Source of the DNA: Frigoriflavimonas asaccharolytica
Lineage (GTDB): Bacteria; Bacteroidota; Bacteroidia; Flavobacteriales; Weeksellaceae
NCBI RefSeq assembly: GCF_013294015.1
Contig: NZ_JABSNO010000023.1
Location: forward strand, 1-57,525
Length of the DNA stretch: 57,525 bases
Reading direction: 5' to 3'
Of this stretch, positions 53,690 to 57,525 are shown piece by piece (positions within the stretch are counted from its first letter, which is position 1; each line of letters starts with the position of its first letter). The notes under the pieces were generated by a model. It made no database searches, was not told the DNA's origin, and saw nothing but the letters and a program-made list of their open reading frames with translations. The position numbers were made by a program, and so were the translations under genes.

Positions 53690-54255
53690 TTTCCTTCAAA
53701 AATTTTATCAATTAAATCTTTAGGAACATACACGAAACTTCCAACCTTTTTTGTTGGTATTTTATTTCTTTTAATAATTCTATTAACTGTTGATAGATCT
53801 GCATGAAATTTTTCGCCGATTTCTGAAATCGTGTAGCAAGTACCTATCTCAAAAGTAGGTTTGTTTTGTTCAACTTTAGATTCATCTGGAATTTCTACAG
53901 ATGAAAATAAATCTTCTAAATCAGATCGCTTTACTCGAGTCAATCTTGAACCCAGATTAACTCCAGTTATAATTCCTCTTTTTATATATCTGTGCACTGT
54001 ATCTTTAGATATCCCAAACATAACAGTTGCCTCAGACACTGAAATAAATTCCCGAGATTGAACTTCTGCGATTTTAATTGCATAATTTTTCAAAAGTGTT
54101 AATTTTTCAACCCTTTCTTTTTCGATTGTTTTATTTTCTTTTGCTGCTTTATTGTTGCAGGAAATAGAACAAAAACGGGTCATAACTGTCTTTGCTTCAA
54201 ATGGTTTTGAACAATACTCACAAACCCTCGGTATTTTTAATTTACTAAATCCCAT
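53686..54255 (-). CDS. Zinc-finger and double helix-turn-helix protein, excisionase-like
   Basis: A 189-residue protein with a CxxC-x13-CxxxC zinc finger (C12, C15, C29, C33). Two HTH_17-type DNA-binding domains follow (about residues 70-118, 'ISVSEATVMFGISKDTVHRYIKRGII', and about 140-187, 'YTISEIGEKFHADLSTVNRIIKRNKI'). It is the first gene of the integrase operon. Such proteins act as recombination directionality factors or regulators for tyrosine integrases in Bacteroidota elements. The doubling of the HTH is notable. Confidence 0.8.
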   Translation of the reverse strand: MGFSKLKIPRVCEYCSKPFEAKTVMTRFCSISCNNKAAKENKTIEKERVEKLTLLKNYAIKIAEVQSREFISVSEATVMFGISKDTVHRYIKRGIITGVNLGSRLTRVKRSDLEDLFSSVEIPDESKVEQNKPTFEIGTCYTISEIGEKFHADLSTVNRIIKRNKIPTKKVGSFVYVPKDLIDKIFEGK

Positions 54256-54408
54256 ACTGTAATTACATCTTGCACATTCTCTCTTTTTACGAGTTCAAAA
54301 TTAAATTACGGCGCATAAGGCGCACATACTATTTAAATATCGCTCGGTACAAGTGAGATACAAAAATACATTAAAAAACGATTAAAATCAACTATTATCA
54401 AAAAAAGT
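54256..54408. other. Promoter region of the integrase operon and probable element end
   Basis: A 153-bp stretch between the first integrase-operon gene and the dnaK terminator. It contains a direct repeat GGCGCA-TAA-GGCGCA (54310-54324) and A+T-rich DNA that would hold the promoter of the integrase operon. Since dnaK and its terminator are intact, the right junction of the element should be in this stretch. I found no matching sequence at the other side by eye. Confidence 0.4.
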
Positions 54409-54452
54409 TAAAAACAAAAAAATCGCCGTAAACATTGAGTTTACAGCGATTT
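54409..54452 (-). terminator. dnaK intrinsic terminator
   Basis: The stem is AAATCGC and GTAAAC (54420-54433, one interruption) pairing with GTTTAC and GCGATTT (54439-54452) around a 5-base loop. On the minus strand it is followed by TTTTTGTTTTT. It lies 43 bp after the dnaK stop. Confidence 0.85.
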
Positions 54453-54494
54453 ACTAATTTATTTCAATCGATATTAATCGATGATAATTGCTAA

Positions 54495-56384
54495 TTATTT
54501 GACTTCTTCGAAATCTGCATCCTGCACATCTTCGCCACCTGCATTTGCAGATTCTTGTTGTGCACCACCTTGTTCTGCAGCTCCTGCTTGAGCATACATT
54601 TCTTCGGTTGCTGCCATCCATGCTGCGTCTAAAGCTTCAGTTTTAGTTTTGATAGATTCTACTTCGCCAGCTTCAAAAGCAGTTTTCAATTCTGCATGTG
54701 CGCTTTCTACTGCTGCTTTTTTGTCTGCAGATAGTTTGTCTCCAAATTCTTTCAATTGTTTTTCCGTTTGGAAAAGCAAACCGTCAGCTTTGTTCAATAC
54801 TTCTACTTCTTCTTTTCTCTTGTTATCAGATACAGAATTTTCTTCAGCTTCACGCTTCATTCTTTCTATTTCTTCCTCAGAAAGTCCAGAACTTGCTTGA
54901 ATTTTAATAGACTGCTCTTTTCCTGTTCCTTTATCTTTTGCAGAAACATTCATGATTCCGTTTGCATCAATATCAAAAGTTACCTCAATTTGTGGTGTTC
55001 CTCTTGGTGCTGGTGGAATATCAGAAAGGTCAAATTTCCCGATTTCTTTGTTATCATTAAACATTGGTCTTTCACCTTGTCCTACTCTAATGCTTACTGC
55101 AGGCTGATTGTCGCTTGCTGTAGAGAAAGTTTCAGATTTTTTTGTTGGGATGGTTGTGTTGGCATCAATTAATTTTGTGAACACAGAACCCATTGTTTCA
55201 ATACCCAAAGAAAGTGGCGTTACGTCTAATAAAAGTACGTCTGTAACGTCTCCTGTCAAAACTCCACCTTGTATTGCTGCTCCTAAAGCTACAACCTCAT
55301 CCGGATTTACTCCTTTTGATGGTTTTTTGCCAAAGAATTTTTCAACTTCTTCTTGTATTACTGGAATTCTTGTAGAACCACCTACTAAAATCACCTCATC
55401 AATATCAGAGATGCTCAAACCAGCATCAGATAATGCTTTTTTACAAGGCTCCATAGAACGTCTAACCAAATCAGAAGCCAATTGCTCAAATTTAGCTTTC
55501 GTCAATGTTTTCACCATGTGTTTTGGTCCAGATGCAGTTGCCGTGATGTATGGCAAGTTGATTTCTGTTTGTGGCGCAGAAGACAATTCAATTTTTGCTT
55601 TTTCTGCTGCTTCTTTCAATCTTTGTAGCGCGATTGGGTCACCTTTTAAATCTACACCTTCGTCAGATTTAAATTCGTCTGCCATCCAGTTGATAATTAC
55701 ATCATCAAAATCGTCACCACCAAGATGCGTATCTCCGTTGGTAGAAAGTACTTCAAAAACGCCATCACCCAAATCTAAGATAGATACATCAAAAGTACCA
55801 CCACCAAGATCATAAACAGCAATTTTTTGGTCTTTATGAGATTTATCCATTCCATAAGCTAGTGCTGCTGCAGTAGGCTCATTGATGATTCTTTCTACTT
55901 TCAAACCAGCAATTTCTCCTGCTTCTTTGGTAGCTTGTCTTTGGCTATCGTTAAAGTAAGCTGGAACTGTAATTACTGCTCTCGTTACTTCTGTACCCAA
56001 ATAATCTTCAGCTGTTTTCTTCATTTTTTGAAGAATCATAGCAGAGATTTCTTGTGGCGTATATTCTCTATCGTCTATTTTCACTTTCACGGTATCGTTT
56101 GCACCTTTCACTACTTTGTAGGCAACTCTGCTTATTTCAGAAGCATCATCTTTAAAAGAAGTACCGATAAATCTTTTGATAGAATATACCGTTTTTGTAG
56201 GGTTCGTAACCGCTTGTCTTTTTGCAGGATCCCCCACTTTTCTTTCGCCATCTTCCGTAAATGCTACGATGGATGGTGTTGTTCTTTTACCTTCACTGTT
56301 TGGGATTACTACTGCATCTTTACCTTCCATTACGGCAACGCAAGAATTGGTAGTCCCTAGATCTATTCCAATTATTTTACTCAT
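54495..56384 (-). CDS. dnaK: Chaperone protein DnaK (Hsp70)
   Basis: A 629-residue Hsp70 of normal length. It starts '[21 protein letters not shown]' and contains '[20 protein letters not shown]', '[13 protein letters not shown]', '[23 protein letters not shown]' and '[13 protein letters not shown]', the ATPase signatures. It ends with the acidic tail '[14 protein letters not shown]'. Substrate-binding and lid domains are complete. It is monocistronic here; grpE and dnaJ are not adjacent. Its codon use and G+C content are higher than in the accessory genes, as expected for a highly expressed core gene. It marks the chromosomal side of the integrated element. Confidence 0.99.
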   Translation of the reverse strand: MSKIIGIDLGTTNSCVAVMEGKDAVVIPNSEGKRTTPSIVAFTEDGERKVGDPAKRQAVTNPTKTVYSIKRFIGTSFKDDASEISRVAYKVVKGANDTVKVKIDDREYTPQEISAMILQKMKKTAEDYLGTEVTRAVITVPAYFNDSQRQATKEAGEIAGLKVERIINEPTAAALAYGMDKSHKDQKIAVYDLGGGTFDVSILDLGDGVFEVLSTNGDTHLGGDDFDDVIINWMADEFKSDEGVDLKGDPIALQRLKEAAEKAKIELSSAPQTEINLPYITATASGPKHMVKTLTKAKFEQLASDLVRRSMEPCKKALSDAGLSISDIDEVILVGGSTRIPVIQEEVEKFFGKKPSKGVNPDEVVALGAAIQGGVLTGDVTDVLLLDVTPLSLGIETMGSVFTKLIDANTTIPTKKSETFSTASDNQPAVSIRVGQGERPMFNDNKEIGKFDLSDIPPAPRGTPQIEVTFDIDANGIMNVSAKDKGTGKEQSIKIQASSGLSEEEIERMKREAEENSVSDNKRKEEVEVLNKADGLLFQTEKQLKEFGDKLSADKKAAVESAHAELKTAFEAGEVESIKTKTEALDAAWMAATEEMYAQAGAAEQGGAQQESANAGGEDVQDADFEEVK

Positions 56385-56459
56385 TTTATTTATTTTTTAG
56401 GTTTAATATTATTGTTTGTTGCTTCCCCAATCTCCAATTTTGTACCAACGTTTGAATAG

Positions 56460-56473
56460 TGACAAAATGACAG
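56460..56473 (-). promoter_or_regulatory. Direct repeat TGACAAAATGACA upstream of dnaK
   Basis: TGACA occurs twice, separated by AAA, about 80 bp upstream of the dnaK start. A regulator or alternative sigma factor acting on heat-shock genes could bind here; this is suggested by position only. No standard TAnnTTTG box is evident in the correct place. Confidence 0.25.
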
Positions 56474-56487
56474 AATCAATACGTCTT

Positions 56488-56587
56488 GTCATTGCGATCC
56501 GGATAGTTATCGGGGGAAGCAATCCTCTGCACTGTCATTGCTTTCACGCTGTCGTTGCGATCCCGATAGCTATGGAGAGAAGCAATC
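56488..56587. repeat. Pair of REP-like 37-bp hairpin elements
   Basis: Two units of 37 bp (56488-56524 and 56551-56587) read GTCATTGCGATC...GAAGCAATC with an inner CCGATAGCTATCGG-like palindrome. Each can fold into a hairpin, with ATTGC pairing with GCAAT and CGATA with TATCG. The motif 'TCATTGCGA...GAAGCAATC' is a widespread intergenic repeat in flavobacteria. It lies between dnaK and the plus-strand gene. Confidence 0.65.
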
Positions 56588-56624
56588 TGGGCAGCAAATT
56601 GACTTCGTCGAAAGCTAACTTTTT

Positions 56625-56720
56625 ATTTTTGGGGCAGCTTTTCCGCCTTCCGTTCCCGCTTTTTTTCTTCGAAAGAAAAAAGAGCTTCACTTAAGTCGGG
56701 CTGCAAAGTTTCGCTTTGTT
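56625..56720. repeat. Probable flavobacterial intergenic repeat
   Basis: The stretch is unusually rich in G+C for this window and contains GGGGCAGCTTTTCCGCC, a TTTTTTCTT...AAGAAAAAA hairpin around 56660-56685, and GTCGGGCTGCAAAG. It resembles common Bacteroidota intergenic repeats. Recognition is from memory, without a copy count. Confidence 0.4.
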
Positions 56721-56897
56721 GATGTATATTTCCTTAAAGACTAATGGCAGAATTATAGAATATCAAACGATCTTCTTCACTAAAATAAACCTCAACAATA
56801 CGTTGATTATATACAACAGAATAATGCTATTTTTGCTCAGTTTCGATAAGAAAAACTGAGTATATTAATAAGTTGTACGCAATAATCCCACAGAACG

Positions 56898-57419
56898 ATG
56901 AAAAAAAATAAAATGGACTTTGAAGAATTTATGGATTATATTATTTTTAAAAACATAAGTGTTAGGAATAAATATCCAAACCTTAATATTCAAGAATCTG
57001 ATCTAATAACTGTTCTTATGGCATCGTTCTTAGATAAATTTGAATCGAGATTATCACTGGAGTTTTATGATAATTTTATCTCTGAAGAAGAAATTGATTC
57101 AGTAGTTGAAAACTACGATTTTAATCAAATAAGAAATGAAGTTACTTTTAATTTTATAATTCCTGAAGAAATTGAAGAATTAGAAACAAAGGTTAAAATA
57201 AAAAATAATGGCAAGATATTTATTATTCATAAAAACGACGCAGATCCCTTTCCTTCAAACCCTCACGCCCATTGGCTAGATTCCAATTTGAAAATTGACC
57301 TATCAAATGGAAAGTGCTACCATATAAGAAAGCATATTAAAACTCTATCTACAAAAGAATTTAAAGAAATAAGAGAAAAAGCCGATGCTTTGGGTGTTGA
57401 ACTTCCAAAATTGACATAA
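56898..57419 (+). CDS. Hypothetical protein, 173 aa
   Basis: The only credible plus-strand gene in the window. It begins MKKNKMDFEEFMDYIIFKN and is acidic and soluble. The C-terminal part carries 'HKNDADPFPSNPHAHWLDSNLKIDLSNGKCYHIRKHIKTLSTKEFKEIREKA'. No signal peptide, membrane helix or enzyme motif is visible. The 'DPFPSNPHAHW' turn occurs in small bacterial proteins of unknown role, some near toxin genes. It lies 513 bp from dnaK across the repeats. Family unknown. Confidence 0.65.
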   Translation: MKKNKMDFEEFMDYIIFKNISVRNKYPNLNIQESDLITVLMASFLDKFESRLSLEFYDNFISEEEIDSVVENYDFNQIRNEVTFNFIIPEEIEELETKVKIKNNGKIFIIHKNDADPFPSNPHAHWLDSNLKIDLSNGKCYHIRKHIKTLSTKEFKEIREKADALGVELPKLT

Positions 57420-57525
57420 TTACTTCGTACAATAACTAAGCTTTCGTTTTGTCTGAAAGACAAGAAATGAAAGCCCGTTGAACGGAACCTTCGGTAGCTT
57501 TTGCTCCCCACTTGGTAACCTTATG

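Noticed and set aside
54256..54494. tRNA gene as integration target
   Set aside because: No cloverleaf or conserved TTCGANNC arm could be found between the integrase operon and dnaK.
55108..55815. 235-codon plus-strand open frame within dnaK
   Set aside because: It is the antisense shadow of a strongly conserved gene and has no homology-like motifs.
56441..56473. Sigma-54-type promoter for dnaK (TTGGTAC...TTGGA)
   Set aside because: The spacing between the two boxes is one base too short and the -12 GC is missing.
57317..57511. 64-codon minus-strand frame at the right edge
   Set aside because: It overlaps the 3' end of the convincing plus-strand gene and shows no domain.

Overview
The window looks like a chromosomal segment of a member of the Bacteroidota, most likely class Flavobacteriia and perhaps a Chryseobacterium-like Weeksellaceae. 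The evidence is the low G+C content, TAnnTTTG-type -7 promoter elements, signal peptides ending in ...AQ or ...SQ, a Bacteroidota-type TssD (T6SS tube) start at the left edge, and a typical DnaK at the right. Almost every gene lies on the minus strand.

Layout from left to right: (1) positions 1-119, the 5' end of a tssD/Hcp-like gene with its promoter and a perfect palindrome. (2) 0.5-14.6 kb, an accessory and defence-like region: a Cas4-like/DEDD nuclease fusion (DUF2779), a WYL regulator, two poorly known genes, a four-gene operon of three dynamin-like GTPases plus a membrane coiled-coil protein, a small zinc-repeat protein, a metallophosphoesterase, and an AAA+ ATPase gene broken by a one-base frameshift. 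(3) 13.9-26.9 kb, a seven-gene type I restriction-modification operon transcribed hsdM, hsdS, DUF262, DUF262, YhcG-like nuclease, hsdR, YgjP-like metallopeptidase. (4) 28.5-43.3 kb, an 11-gene operon headed by SrfB-like (actin/Hsp70-fold) and SrfC-like (P-loop) proteins. It continues with a putative split SrfA, a membrane-anchored subtilase, a second GTPase and several membrane or exported proteins. This is the best candidate for a poorly described system. (5) 43.6-54.4 kb, an integrated replicon. It has a Rep_3-type initiator, an origin with a perfect DnaA box, six 21-bp iterons and a helically phased second repeat family, a tyrosine integrase and excisionase-like proteins. The origin and the 3' end of rep are duplicated, and the two copies flank a 4.4-kb cargo of two secreted repeat proteins. 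(6) 54.4-57.5 kb, dnaK with its terminator, REP-like repeats and one unknown plus-strand gene.

How the parts may work together (inference): the restriction operon combines DNA methylation and cleavage with two DUF262 proteins and an extra nuclease, as in stacked anti-phage defences. The dynamin trio would act at membranes. The SrfB/SrfC operon has the parts of an NTP-driven machine at the inner membrane: ASKHA ATPase, two P-loop NTPases, membrane scaffolds and a membrane-tethered protease. The integrated replicon next to dnaK may have delivered some or all of the accessory DNA, but no attachment-site pair could be recognised by eye.
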